From the NCBI GenBank assembly GCA_051747425.1, contig JBNJGD010000014.1, positions 1-63,232 of the forward strand: 63,232 nt of DNA, in the 5' to 3' direction. A program made the position numbers and the translations under genes. This document shows, one piece after another, positions 25,296 through 34,051 of this stretch; positions within the stretch are counted from its first letter, which is position 1, and each line of letters begins with the position of its first letter. This stretch comes from HTCC5015 sp051747425 (GTDB lineage Bacteria; Pseudomonadota; Gammaproteobacteria; HTCC5015). The notes beneath the pieces were generated by a model, which was not told the origin of the DNA, did no database searches, and was given only the letters and a program-made list of their open reading frames with translations.

Positions 25296-26834
25296 ATGAC
25301 ACAAGCCAACAACATCCAGAACCTCCACCAGAGCGACGAACTCAACGAGGCGCAAACTGCCGAGGTCTTCGAGCGCGCCCGGGCCGCCGCCCGCGACCTG
25401 CGCAAGACCACCGTCGCCGAGCGCGTGGGCGAGCTGAAAAAAGTCCTCCAGCGCTTCTACGAGATGCGCGAGGAAATCATGGACCGCGTGTGCGAGGAAA
25501 ACGGCAAGTGCCGCACCGACGCCCTGGTGGCCGACATCATGGGCCCGCTGGATTTTATGGAGTGGCTGATCAGCGATGCGGAAAAAGTCCTGGCCGATGA
25601 AAAGGCCCCCACCCCGCTGGCCCTGATGGGCAAGAAATCCAAAATCTACCACGAGCCCCTGGGCGCCTGCCTGCTGATCACCCCGTGGAACTACCCGGTG
25701 AACAACAGCATGATCTTCACCATGACCGGCTTTATCGCCGGCAACGCCATCGTCTTCAAGCCCTCCGAGCACACGCCCCTGGTGGGCCTGCTGGAGAAAA
25801 TCTTTGAGGCCTCGCCGCTGGTTAAAAACAGCATCCAGGTGGTCTACGGCAGCGGCGTCACCGCCCAGCGCCTGATCGACCAGCGCCCGGCCAAGATCTT
25901 CTTTACCGGCTCCAACCGAACCGGCCACAAGATCATGGAGCAGGCCTCCAAATACCTGATCCCGCTGGAGCTGGAACTGGGCGGCAAGGACCCGGCCATC
26001 GTCTTTGAAGATGTCGACCTCAAGCGCACCGTGGCCGGCGTGCTGTGGGGCGCCATGACCAACACCGGGCAGTCCTGCACCTCGGTGGAAAAACTCTACA
26101 TCCACGACGCCGTCTACGACGACTTCGTGGCCCAACTCAAAGCCGAGTGCGAAAAACTGGTGGTCAACAACGGCGACCGCGGCGACGCCGATGTGGGCGC
26201 CATGACCGCCCGCTTCCAGACCGACATCGTTCAGCGCCACCTGGACGACGCCGTACAGAAGGGCGCCAAAGTCCTCTGCGGCGGCGATCTGGTCGACGGC
26301 AAGGACGGCAAGTTCTTCCTGCCCACCGTGCTCACCGACATCCCCGATGACGCCGCCCTCAACCACGAGGAAACCTTCGGCCCGCTGTTGCCCGTCTACC
26401 GCTTCAGCACCGAGGACGAAGTGATCGACAAGGCCAACGACACCGAATTCGGCCTCTCCGCCAGCGTCTGGAGCAAGGACCTGGAGCGCGCCGACCGCGT
26501 GGCCCGCGCCCTGGAAGTGGGCGCCGTCAGCATCAACAATGTCATGCTCACCGAGGGCAACCCCCACCTGCCCTTCGGCGGCCGCAAATCCTCCGGCTTC
26601 GGCCGCGTACACGGCCCCGAGGGCCTGCTGGGCTGGACCGCCAGCAAAGCCATCATCGAGGACAAGCAAAGCGACAAACTCGAAGCCAACTGGTACCCCT
26701 TCACCCACAAGAAATACACCCTGCTGCAAAAGCTGATCTCAGCGGCCGTGATCCACAACCCCATCCGCAAAATCCTGCGCATCGCCCTCGCCGGCATCCC
26801 CCTGGAATCCCACGCCCAAAAACCCCGGGACTGA
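25296..26834 (+). CDS. Aldehyde dehydrogenase
   Basis: A 512-residue NAD(P)+-dependent aldehyde dehydrogenase. Motifs: ITPWNYPVNN (cofactor site, near 129), catalytic Glu in LELELGGKDP near 228, catalytic Cys in NTGQSCTSVE near 264, and NHEETFGPLLPVYRF near 361. The C-terminus carries a hydrophobic/basic tail (YTLLQKLISAAVIHNPIRKILRIAL) that could peripherally associate with membranes, as in fatty aldehyde dehydrogenases. Together with the GMC oxidoreductase it probably converts a long-chain or aromatic alcohol to the acid. The ATG at 25296 was chosen because upstream codons lie in repeats. Confidence 0.88.
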   Translation: MTQANNIQNLHQSDELNEAQTAEVFERARAAARDLRKTTVAERVGELKKVLQRFYEMREEIMDRVCEENGKCRTDALVADIMGPLDFMEWLISDAEKVLADEKAPTPLALMGKKSKIYHEPLGACLLITPWNYPVNNSMIFTMTGFIAGNAIVFKPSEHTPLVGLLEKIFEASPLVKNSIQVVYGSGVTAQRLIDQRPAKIFFTGSNRTGHKIMEQASKYLIPLELELGGKDPAIVFEDVDLKRTVAGVLWGAMTNTGQSCTSVEKLYIHDAVYDDFVAQLKAECEKLVVNNGDRGDADVGAMTARFQTDIVQRHLDDAVQKGAKVLCGGDLVDGKDGKFFLPTVLTDIPDDAALNHEETFGPLLPVYRFSTEDEVIDKANDTEFGLSASVWSKDLERADRVARALEVGAVSINNVMLTEGNPHLPFGGRKSSGFGRVHGPEGLLGWTASKAIIEDKQSDKLEANWYPFTHKKYTLLQKLISAAVIHNPIRKILRIALAGIPLESHAQKPRD

Positions 26835-26870
26835 TTCAGCCTGGGGAACGGTGGAAACCAGGATAGTAAA

Positions 26871-27100
26871 AACACAGGGGCCACAGAGAACACAGAGTGC
26901 ACAGAGAAATGTAGGAGCGGCGACCCCGCCGCGACAAAAGTCATTTCGGAAAGCGCAAAGCGCTTATCCGGAATCTCTCCAACCTGTCATCGCGAGCCGC
27001 GCAGCGGCGCGGCGGTCTGCGCCCATCATTACGAACCCAGAAAGAAATCCACCCACCTTTCCCCCGTCTTTCCGGAAAACCGAAGGCTTATCCGAAATCC
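26871..27100. repeat. Repeat cluster before the hsd operon
   Basis: Family A (26871-26909), half of family C (26911-26939), family B (26943-26973), half of family D (26985-27022) and a divergent family B copy (27069-27100). The rest of this 372-bp gap, 27101-27206, holds only a -10-like CATAAT (27175-27180) without a good -35 before hsdM. Confidence 0.75.
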
Positions 27101-27206
27101 CCACCCACCCCACCTCAAAGCCGCCCCGGGTAAACCATTGCACTCCCCAATGGCTTTTCAAGCCGATCCTTTGGCATAATCCCCCAAACTCAACACAGGT
27201 GCCTGA

Positions 27207-28682
27207 ATGTTCGAACAAACCTTCCGCAACATCGACGATGTCCTCTGGAAAGAGGCCGGTTGCGCCACGGAGCTGGATTACACCGAGCAGACCTCGTGGA
27301 TGCTGTTTCTCAAGTACCTGGACGATCTGGAGCACGAGCGCGCCCAGGAGGCGGAGCTGGTGGGCAGCCCCTATCAGTTTGTGATTGACGAGCCCTACCG
27401 CTGGTCGGCCTGGGCGGCGCCGAAAACGACCAGCGGCGAATTCGACCACGACCAGGCGCTGACCGGTGCCGACCTGATCGCCTTCGTCAACGGCGAGCTG
27501 TTCCCCTATCTGCAGGGCTTTCGCGAGCGGGCCAGCGACACTGACACGCTGGAATACCGCATCGGCGAGATCTTCAGCGAGATCCGCAACAAATTCGCCA
27601 GCGGCTACAGCCTGCGCGACGCGCTGGAACTGATCGATGGTCTCAGCTTTCGCTCCCAGGCCGAAAAGCACGAGCTGTCGCACCTGTACGAAGCCAAGAT
27701 CAAGAACATGGGCAACGCCGGCCGCAACGGTGGCGAGTATTACACTCCGCGTCCACTGATCCGAGCCATGATCCAGGTGACCAAACCAACCATCGGCGAG
27801 CGCATTTATGACGCGGCTGCCGGGTCGGCGGGGTTTTTATGCGAGGCGCATGACTACCTGCGCTACGGCCCGGACGGCCAGGGCGATGGCAGTCATCTGT
27901 CCACCGCCGATCTCGACACCCTGCAAAAGCGTACCTTCTACGCCAAGGAGAAGAAGAGCCTGCCTTATGTGATCGGCATCATGAACATGATCCTGCACGG
28001 CATCGAGACGCCCAACATCGTCCACACCAACAGCCTGACCGAGAATCTGGCCGACATTCAGGAAAAAGACCGCTTCGATGTGATCCTCGCCAACCCGCCC
28101 TTTGGCGGCAAGGAACGCAAGGAGGTGCAGCAGAACTTTCCCATCAAAACCGGCGAAACGGCGTTTCTGTTCCTGCAGCACTTCATCAAGAACCTGAAGG
28201 CCGGCGGCCGCGCTGCCATCGTCATCAAGAACACTTTTCTCTCGAACTCCGATAACGCTTCCCGCGCCCTGCGCCAGGAGCTGCTCGACAGCTGTAACCT
28301 GCACACCATTCTCGATTGCCCCGGTGGCACTTTCCTCGGTGCCGGTGTGAAAACGGTGGTGCTGTTCTTCGAGAAGGGCGCACCGACCCGCAAGATTTGG
28401 CACTACCAGCTCGACCCCGGCCGTAGCCTGGGCAAGACCAACCCGCTCAACGACAATGACCTGGCCGACTTCATCGCCCGCCAAGCCAACTTCGAGGACT
28501 CGGACAACAGCTGGACGGTGGATGTGGACGACATCGACCCCGGCAGCGTCGATCTGTCGGTAAAAAACCCCAACAAGGCCGAGGCCGAACCCCTGCGCGA
28601 CCCCGAGGTGATTATCAACGAGATTGAAACGCTGGATAAGGAAAGCGAGGCAATTCTGGAAGGGATTCGGGGGATGTTATGA
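27207..28682 (+). CDS. hsdM: Type I restriction-modification system, methyltransferase subunit HsdM
   Basis: A 491-residue N6-adenine DNA methyltransferase. An N-terminal HsdM helical domain (1-150) precedes the catalytic domain: GGEYYTPRPLIRAM near 175-188, SAM-binding DAAAGSAGFL at 202-211 and the catalytic NPPF at 296-299. It methylates the recognition site set by HsdS and forms M2S and R2M2S complexes. The next gene starts inside its stop codon (ATGA overlap at 28679-28682), typical of hsd operons. Confidence 0.95.
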   Translation: MFEQTFRNIDDVLWKEAGCATELDYTEQTSWMLFLKYLDDLEHERAQEAELVGSPYQFVIDEPYRWSAWAAPKTTSGEFDHDQALTGADLIAFVNGELFPYLQGFRERASDTDTLEYRIGEIFSEIRNKFASGYSLRDALELIDGLSFRSQAEKHELSHLYEAKIKNMGNAGRNGGEYYTPRPLIRAMIQVTKPTIGERIYDAAAGSAGFLCEAHDYLRYGPDGQGDGSHLSTADLDTLQKRTFYAKEKKSLPYVIGIMNMILHGIETPNIVHTNSLTENLADIQEKDRFDVILANPPFGGKERKEVQQNFPIKTGETAFLFLQHFIKNLKAGGRAAIVIKNTFLSNSDNASRALRQELLDSCNLHTILDCPGGTFLGAGVKTVVLFFEKGAPTRKIWHYQLDPGRSLGKTNPLNDNDLADFIARQANFEDSDNSWTVDVDDIDPGSVDLSVKNPNKAEAEPLRDPEVIINEIETLDKESEAILEGIRGML

Positions 28683-29923
28683 AGGAGGGGTGGGAAAACT
28701 GTACGCTTGGGGAAATCTGCCAGATCAAGCCTCCCAAGAAAGAGGCACGCAATCAACTCTCGGCGGATGACATGGTTTCCTTCGTTCCAATGACCAATCT
28801 TGGCGTCCGAGAGAAGAGCTTTAAAGCTGCAGAAGATAGACCATTGCAGTCAGTTTCCGGCAGTTATACTTACTTCGCTGAAGGTGATGTGCTGCTGGCA
28901 AAAATTACGCCATGCTTTGAGAACGGCAAGCTGGGAATAGCCCGCGGCCTCACCAATGGTGTCGGGTTTGGTTCCAGTGAGTTCATTGTTTTCAGACCAA
29001 AAGAAAAAGTTGATGCCGAGTATCTTTTCTATTTTCTTTCTCAGGATAGTTTTCGAGATTCTGGTGCGAAGGTCATGTCAGGTGCCGTGGGACACAAACG
29101 CGTGCCCAAGGAGTTTATCAACGATTTTCCACTCCCACTCCCATCCCTCCCCGAACAAAAACGCATCGTCGCCATCCTCGATGAAGCCTTCGCCGGGATC
29201 GACACGGCCATCGCCAACACCGAAAAAAACCTCGCCAACGCCCGCGAGTTGTTCGAGAGTTATCTGAATGCGGTGTTCAGCCAGCGGGGGGAGGGTTGGG
29301 AGCTGAAAAAGCTTGGCGAAGTTACTACGGTTCAGAGTGGTGGTACACCGCTACGCTCAAAGCCCGAGTATTGGGACGGAGATATCCCGTGGTATTCGTC
29401 AGGGGAGTTGAATGACTTGGTAGCGACGGCTCCTGCAAGGTACATAACTGAAAAAGGGCTCATTAATTCCAACGCGAAGATATTTTCAGAAGGCTCTCTT
29501 CTTATCGGAATGTACGATACAGCTGCCTTAAAAATGGCGATCCTAGACAGAGAAGCAGCCTTCAACCAAGCCATCGCAGGGGCTACGCCATCCGAAAGTC
29601 TTGATTTGAGATTTGTATATTTTGCTATCAATGCGGCCAAGCGATCACTACTGCTTCAGCGAAGGGGTGTACGTCAGAAAAACCTCAGTTTAGGGAAAAT
29701 TAAAAATATAGAAATTCCCACTCCTCCTTTGGCAGTACAACGTGATGTAGCAGAAAGGCTTCTCTCATTAATGAGCGATATAGACCGCCTTCATGAAATA
29801 GAACAGCAAAAACTCACCGCCCTAGCCGAACTGAAACAATCCCTTCTGCAAAAAGCCTTCTCCGGTGAGCTGACCGCCGATCCAGGGGAGGCGGTGGACA
29901 CGGTGGAGGCAGAGCTGGCATGA
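28679..29923 (+). CDS. hsdS: Type I restriction-modification system, specificity subunit HsdS
   Basis: A 414-residue specificity subunit with two target recognition domains. TRD1 spans about 1-150 (WENCTLGEICQIK). A conserved helical region LPEQKRIVAILDEAF follows near 160-195. TRD2 spans about 200-350 (WELKKLGEVTTVQSGGTP). The second conserved helix is at 360-405 (LKQSLLQKAFSGEL). The TRD-coding DNA is visibly AT-richer than its surroundings, as expected for exchangeable domains. The recognition sequence cannot be predicted here. Its TGA overlaps an ATG that begins an 8-codon remnant of hsdR. Confidence 0.93.
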   Translation: MKEGWENCTLGEICQIKPPKKEARNQLSADDMVSFVPMTNLGVREKSFKAAEDRPLQSVSGSYTYFAEGDVLLAKITPCFENGKLGIARGLTNGVGFGSSEFIVFRPKEKVDAEYLFYFLSQDSFRDSGAKVMSGAVGHKRVPKEFINDFPLPLPSLPEQKRIVAILDEAFAGIDTAIANTEKNLANARELFESYLNAVFSQRGEGWELKKLGEVTTVQSGGTPLRSKPEYWDGDIPWYSSGELNDLVATAPARYITEKGLINSNAKIFSEGSLLIGMYDTAALKMAILDREAAFNQAIAGATPSESLDLRFVYFAINAAKRSLLLQRRGVRQKNLSLGKIKNIEIPTPPLAVQRDVAERLLSLMSDIDRLHEIEQQKLTALAELKQSLLQKAFSGELTADPGEAVDTVEAELA

Positions 29924-29946
29924 ACGAAGCCGAGACCCGTGCCTAA
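29920..29946 (+). pseudogene. Eight-codon remnant of the original hsdR start
   Basis: The frame ATG-AAC-GAA-GCC-GAG-ACC-CGT-GCC-TAA reads MNEAETRA and then stops. The intact hsdR at 31568 contains the same NEAETRA followed by ELIDPAL. The ATG overlaps the hsdS stop codon exactly as in intact hsdMSR operons. It is best read as the left edge of hsdR displaced by the abiE insertion. Confidence 0.8.
29923..29943 (+). repeat. Left copy of 21-bp direct repeat bounding the abiE cassette
   Basis: AACGAAGCCGAGACCCGTGC plus one C occurs here and again, identically, at 31586-31606. The two copies bracket 1642 bp that contain the abiEi/abiEii genes and their operator. Confidence 0.9.
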
Positions 29947-29964
29947 CCAATCAGCCCGACGCAT

Positions 29965-29993
29965 TTGACCGCCAGACCAACATCAGACAAAAT
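29965..29993 (+). promoter_or_regulatory. Candidate promoter of the abiE operon
   Basis: A -35 TTGACC (29965-29970) and a -10 CAAAAT (29988-29993) are separated by 17 bp. The -10 overlaps the left half of the operator dyad, so a bound repressor would block RNA polymerase. Confidence 0.55.
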
Positions 29994-30028
29994 GTCACCA
30001 GATAATAATAAATGGTGACAAATCGTCT
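29985..30028. promoter_or_regulatory. Operator dyad of the abiE toxin-antitoxin operon
   Basis: A 44-bp symmetric site: AGAC-N4-TGTCACCA-N12-TGGTGACA-N4-GTCT, all paired arms perfect, ending 8 bp before the abiEi start codon. AbiEi antitoxins are known to bind inverted repeats in their own promoters cooperatively, so this is the expected autoregulatory target. Confidence 0.75.
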
Positions 30029-30036
30029 GAACTGTC

Positions 30037-30654
30037 ATGACCGCCCGATACTCACACAACCCGGCTTCCGACCCCGTGGCCCTGTTTCGCGCCCACGGTG
30101 GTCAGCTGCGCCTGAGCGAGGCGCTGGCGCTGGGGCTCAATCGCTACCAGTTCTACAAACTGCGTGATCAGGGCCTGATCGAGCCGGTCAGTCGCGGCCT
30201 GTATCGCCTGGCCGAGCTGCCCGCCGTGAGCGACCCGGATCTGGTGGCCGTGGCCACGCGTTTTCCCAAAGCCGTACTGTGCCTGGTCTCCGCCCTGGCC
30301 TGGCACGAGCTGACCACACAGATCCCCCGGCGGATCGATCTGGCCGTAGAGCGAAACGCGCGCCTGCCGGTGCAGGACTACCCACCGGTACAGGGCTACC
30401 GCTTTTCGGGTGAGCGCTTCAGCAGCGGTATTGAACAACACGACCTGGACGGCATGGCGCTGCGGGTCTACTCGCCCGAAAAGACCCTGGCCGATTGCTT
30501 TGCCTTTCGTAACAGCCTGGGAATGGATGTGGTACTGGAAGCACTCGATCTTTACCGCAAACGGCAGCGACCCGACTACACCCGGATCATGGCGTATGCG
30601 CGGATCTGTCGTGTGGAAAAGCGGATGCGCCCCTATCTTGAGGCCGGACGATAA
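30037..30654 (+). CDS. abiEi: AbiEi-type antitoxin/transcriptional regulator (type IV TA)
   Basis: A 205-residue protein of the AbiEi family. The N-terminal winged-helix region (HGGQLRLSEALALGLNRYQFYKLRDQGLIEPVSRGLYRL, residues 15-55, described by its ends) binds DNA. The C-terminal domain (SPEKTLADCFAFRNSLG near 150) is the antitoxin domain with the typical EKTLAD signature. It represses its operon and counters AbiEii. The TAA stop and the toxin ATG share one base. Its position inside an hsd operon makes it part of a composite defence locus. Confidence 0.88.
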   Translation: MTARYSHNPASDPVALFRAHGGQLRLSEALALGLNRYQFYKLRDQGLIEPVSRGLYRLAELPAVSDPDLVAVATRFPKAVLCLVSALAWHELTTQIPRRIDLAVERNARLPVQDYPPVQGYRFSGERFSSGIEQHDLDGMALRVYSPEKTLADCFAFRNSLGMDVVLEALDLYRKRQRPDYTRIMAYARICRVEKRMRPYLEAGR

Positions 30655-31571
30655 TGGGCAATATCGCCGCCTCCATCCGTCAGCGCTTGCTCAACCTGTC
30701 GCGTCAACAGGGCCGGCCTTTCCAGGAGGTGCTGCAGTTCTACATCATGGAGCGCTTTCTCTATCGTTTGAGCCAGTCGAAACACGCCGACCGTTTTGTG
30801 CTCAAGGGCGCACTGATGCTGCAAGTGTGGGAATCTCCCCAGGCAAGGCCGACCATGGACATCGACATGCTGGGGCGAACCGACAACGACATGGGCGCGT
30901 TGGTGGCGCAGCTTGGCGAGGTCATCTGTACTGATCTCAGCGATGAGGATGGTCTGATTTTTGACGGCGACTCGCTTGAGGCCGACACCATTACTGAGGA
31001 TGCCGACTACGAAGGCGTGCGCATCCGCGGAAGGGCTGAATTGAGTGGAGCCCGGGCCAGACTGCAACTGGATATCGGTTTTGGCGATGCCGTGGTGCCG
31101 GAACCGCTGTCGATGCGCTACCCCGTTCTGTTGGACCTGCCTGCACCAGAGCTGCTGTGTTACAGCCGTGAATCGGCCATCGCCGAGAAAGTGCAGGCCA
31201 TGGTGGCGCTGGGGCCGATCAACAGCCGGATGAAGGACTTCTACGATATCTGGCTCCTTTCCCGCCAATTTCACTTCGACAGCGATGTTCTGGTGCAGGC
31301 TGTCTCTGCAACCTTTGAAAGACGACATACGCCCATGCCAGAACCACCTCTCTTTGCTCCCGGTTTCGCTACCGACAAGCAGGTCCAGTGGCATGCGTTT
31401 CTGCGCCGCCTGGGAGAAGGCGTGCCTGCTGAACCGGAGTTTGCTACTGTGCTGACGGTGTTAGAGAACTTTATTGGATACGCACTGGAGACCGACATTG
31501 CCGACTTGCCGGCAATGCACTGGTCACCCGGCGGCCCCTGGAAAAAAAGGGAAGTGGAGAAGCGGCAGTGA
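30654..31571 (+). CDS. abiEii: AbiEii/AbiGii family nucleotidyltransferase toxin
   Basis: A 305-residue toxin of the nucleotidyltransferase-like superfamily. Family motifs are seen: FVLKGALML near 48, RPTMDIDM near 64 (the D-x-D metal-binding pair), a distal acidic strand (LQLDIGFGD near 140), and EKVQAMVALGPINSRMKDFYDIW near 179 (Lys and Asp motif). Such toxins transfer nucleotides, in mycobacterial homologues to tRNA acceptor ends, halting growth on phage infection. The hsdR start codon (GTG) overlaps its stop codon. Confidence 0.88.
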   Translation: MGNIAASIRQRLLNLSRQQGRPFQEVLQFYIMERFLYRLSQSKHADRFVLKGALMLQVWESPQARPTMDIDMLGRTDNDMGALVAQLGEVICTDLSDEDGLIFDGDSLEADTITEDADYEGVRIRGRAELSGARARLQLDIGFGDAVVPEPLSMRYPVLLDLPAPELLCYSRESAIAEKVQAMVALGPINSRMKDFYDIWLLSRQFHFDSDVLVQAVSATFERRHTPMPEPPLFAPGFATDKQVQWHAFLRRLGEGVPAEPEFATVLTVLENFIGYALETDIADLPAMHWSPGGPWKKREVEKRQ

Positions 31572-33982
31572 ACCGAACCGGACTTAACGAAGCCGAGACC
31601 CGTGCCGAGCTGATCGACCCCGCCCTGCGGGAGGCGGGCTGGGGCGTGGTGGACGCCAGCCGGGTGCGGCGCGAGATGATTACCCTGGGCCGGCTGCAGG
31701 GCGCGGGCAAGCGGGCAAAGCAGGACATTGCCGATTATGTGTTGATCTACCGCGGCCAGAAACTGGCGGTAATCGAAGCCAAGAAACGCAGCCTGCCCGT
31801 AACCGAGGGGCTGGCCCAGGCCAAGCGCTACGCAGAGCGCCTGCAAGCCCGCTTCGCCTACGCCACCAACGGCGATGGCATTTACCGCATTGATATGGAA
31901 ACCGGCGCCGAAGGCGAGGTGGCAAGCTACCCCACGCCAGAGGCACTCTGGGACGAGACCTTTGGCGACGCCGACAAGGCGGCCAACACCTGGCGCGAAC
32001 GCTTTGGCGCGGTGCCATTCGAGGACAAAGGCGGCTTTTGGCAGCCGCGCTATTACCAGCACAACGCCATCAACCAGGCGCTGGAGGCGATTGCCGCCGG
32101 GCGTGACCGCATCCTGCTGACCCTGGCCACCGGCACCGGTAAAACAGCGATTGCTTTCCAGATCGCCTGGAAGCTTTTCCATGCACGCTGGAGCCTGGCG
32201 GCGCGAGCCAGCGGCGAACCGGCGCGCCAGCCGCGCATCCTGTTCCTGGCCGACCGCAATATCCTGGCCAATCAGGCCTTTAACGATTTCTCGGCCTTTC
32301 CCGAAGATGCGCTGGTGCGCATCGACCCGGAAACCATTCGCAAGAAGGGACGGGTGCCGAAGAACGGCAGTGTGTTCTTCACCATCTTCCAGACCTTCAT
32401 GACCGGGCGCGACGCCGAGGGCAATCCGGCACCGAACTTTGGCGACTACCCGCCGGACTTTTTCGATTTTATCGTTATCGACGAGTGCCACCGCGGTGGC
32501 GCAAATGACGAAAGCAACTGGCGCGGCATTCTGGAGTATTTCGCGCCCGCTGTGCAGCTGGGCCTGACCGCCACGCCGAAACGCCAGAACAACGCCGACA
32601 CCTACGCCTACTTCGGCGAACCGGTGTATGTGTACTCCCTCAAAGACGGGATTAACGATGGCTTTCTCACGCCATTCAGGGTGCGGCAGATCGCCACCAC
32701 CCTGGACGATTATGTGTATACCGCCGATGACCAGGTCGTTGAAGGCGAGATCGAGGAAGGCAAGCGTTACACCGAGGACGATTTTAACCGCGTGATCGAG
32801 ATCCGCGAGCGCGAGCAATACCGGGTGAAGGTGTTTATGGAACAAATCGACCAGCGCGAAAAGACGCTGGTGTTCTGCGCCACCCAGGAACACGCACTGG
32901 CGGTGCGCGACCTTATCAACCAGATGAAAACCAGCCGCAACCCGCACTACTGCGAGCGCGTGACCGCCAACGATGGTGCGGAAGGTGAACGGTTCCTGAA
33001 GCAGTTTCAGGACAACGAGAAAACCATTCCCACCATTCTGACCACTTCACAGAAACTATCCACCGGGGTGGACGCCCGCAAGGTGCGCAACACCGTGCTG
33101 AGGCGGCCGGTGAATTCGATGATCGAGTTCAAGCAGATCATTGGCCGTGGCACCCGCCTGTACGATGGCAAGGACTATTTCACGATCTTTGATTTCGTGA
33201 AGGCCTACGAACACTTCAACGACCCTGAATGGGATGGCGAGCCGCTGGCACCGGAGCCCTGCAACACCTGTGGCAACCTGCCCTGCACCTGTGCGGTCGA
33301 GCCACCACAACCGTGCCCGGTGTGTGAACAGCGGCCCTGTATCTGTGAAAAAGAAACACCGGAACCGTGTGCTGTGTGCGGCGAACGCCCCTGTGTGTGT
33401 GAGAAGCGCAGCAAGGTCAAAGTCAAGCTGTCCGACGGCAAGGAGCGCACCATCCAGCACATGAGCGCCACCAGCTTTTGGAGCCCGGATGGCAAGCCCA
33501 TCTCCGCTGCCGAATTCATCCAACGCCTGTTTGGCGATTTGCCCGCGCTGTTTGCCAATGAAGACGAGCTGCGAGCGGTGTGGGGTCGCCCGGACACCCG
33601 TCGAAAATTGCTGGAAGGTCTGGAAGAAAAGGGCTACGGGCTGGAGCAACTGCGTGAGGTGGGCAAGCTGATCGAGGCGGAAAACAGCGACCTTTACGAT
33701 GTACTGGCCTACATCGCTTTCAACCAGCCTCCGGTCACTCGCGCCGAGCGGGTGGAATCACACCGTGAAGCCATTTTCCAGGGCCACGACTACCCACAAA
33801 AGGAGTTCCTGCGCTTCGTACTCGACCACTATGTCGCACGCGGTGTCGAAGAGCTCTCCACCGACAAACTGCCACAACTCATCGAGCTGAAATACCACAG
33901 CTTGGGAGATGCCATCAATGAACTCGGCCCGGCGAACCAAATTCGCGAGGTCTTTGTCGAATTCCAGCAAAACCTGTACTAG
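31568..33982 (+). CDS. hsdR: Type I restriction enzyme, restriction/translocase subunit HsdR
   Basis: An 804-residue EcoEI-type R subunit. The endonuclease site is D56 and E70-x-K72 (AVIEAK). Walker A TGTGKT is near 189-194, the DEAH-box variant DECH near 304, followed by helicase motifs (GLTATP, STGVDARKV, QIIGRGTRL). Between the translocase and the C-terminal domain, residues ~563-613 hold three tandem cysteine units (PCNTCGNLPCTC, PCPVCEQRPCIC, PCAVCGERPCVC), a probable metal-binding insertion. The start is GTG, overlapping the abiEii stop (GTGA); the ancestral ATG start is left behind at 29920. Confidence 0.93.
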   Translation: MNRTGLNEAETRAELIDPALREAGWGVVDASRVRREMITLGRLQGAGKRAKQDIADYVLIYRGQKLAVIEAKKRSLPVTEGLAQAKRYAERLQARFAYATNGDGIYRIDMETGAEGEVASYPTPEALWDETFGDADKAANTWRERFGAVPFEDKGGFWQPRYYQHNAINQALEAIAAGRDRILLTLATGTGKTAIAFQIAWKLFHARWSLAARASGEPARQPRILFLADRNILANQAFNDFSAFPEDALVRIDPETIRKKGRVPKNGSVFFTIFQTFMTGRDAEGNPAPNFGDYPPDFFDFIVIDECHRGGANDESNWRGILEYFAPAVQLGLTATPKRQNNADTYAYFGEPVYVYSLKDGINDGFLTPFRVRQIATTLDDYVYTADDQVVEGEIEEGKRYTEDDFNRVIEIREREQYRVKVFMEQIDQREKTLVFCATQEHALAVRDLINQMKTSRNPHYCERVTANDGAEGERFLKQFQDNEKTIPTILTTSQKLSTGVDARKVRNTVLRRPVNSMIEFKQIIGRGTRLYDGKDYFTIFDFVKAYEHFNDPEWDGEPLAPEPCNTCGNLPCTCAVEPPQPCPVCEQRPCICEKETPEPCAVCGERPCVCEKRSKVKVKLSDGKERTIQHMSATSFWSPDGKPISAAEFIQRLFGDLPALFANEDELRAVWGRPDTRRKLLEGLEEKGYGLEQLREVGKLIEAENSDLYDVLAYIAFNQPPVTRAERVESHREAIFQGHDYPQKEFLRFVLDHYVARGVEELSTDKLPQLIELKYHSLGDAINELGPANQIREVFVEFQQNLY
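31586..31606 (+). repeat. Right copy of the 21-bp direct repeat, inside the hsdR start
   Basis: Identical to 29923-29943 and in the same reading frame relative to hsdR. Deletion between the two copies would recreate an ordinary hsdS-hsdR junction with an ATGA overlap. Confidence 0.9.
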
Positions 33983-34051
33983 AAAGGTCGTGGGACAACC
34001 GGACACCTCACAGACCCAAAAAGTGACCCTTCAATGGAGGAGCAAGCCACC

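Noticed and set aside
31271..32947. Long open frame antisense to abiEii and hsdR
   Set aside because: No start signals or motifs; overlaps well-supported genes.
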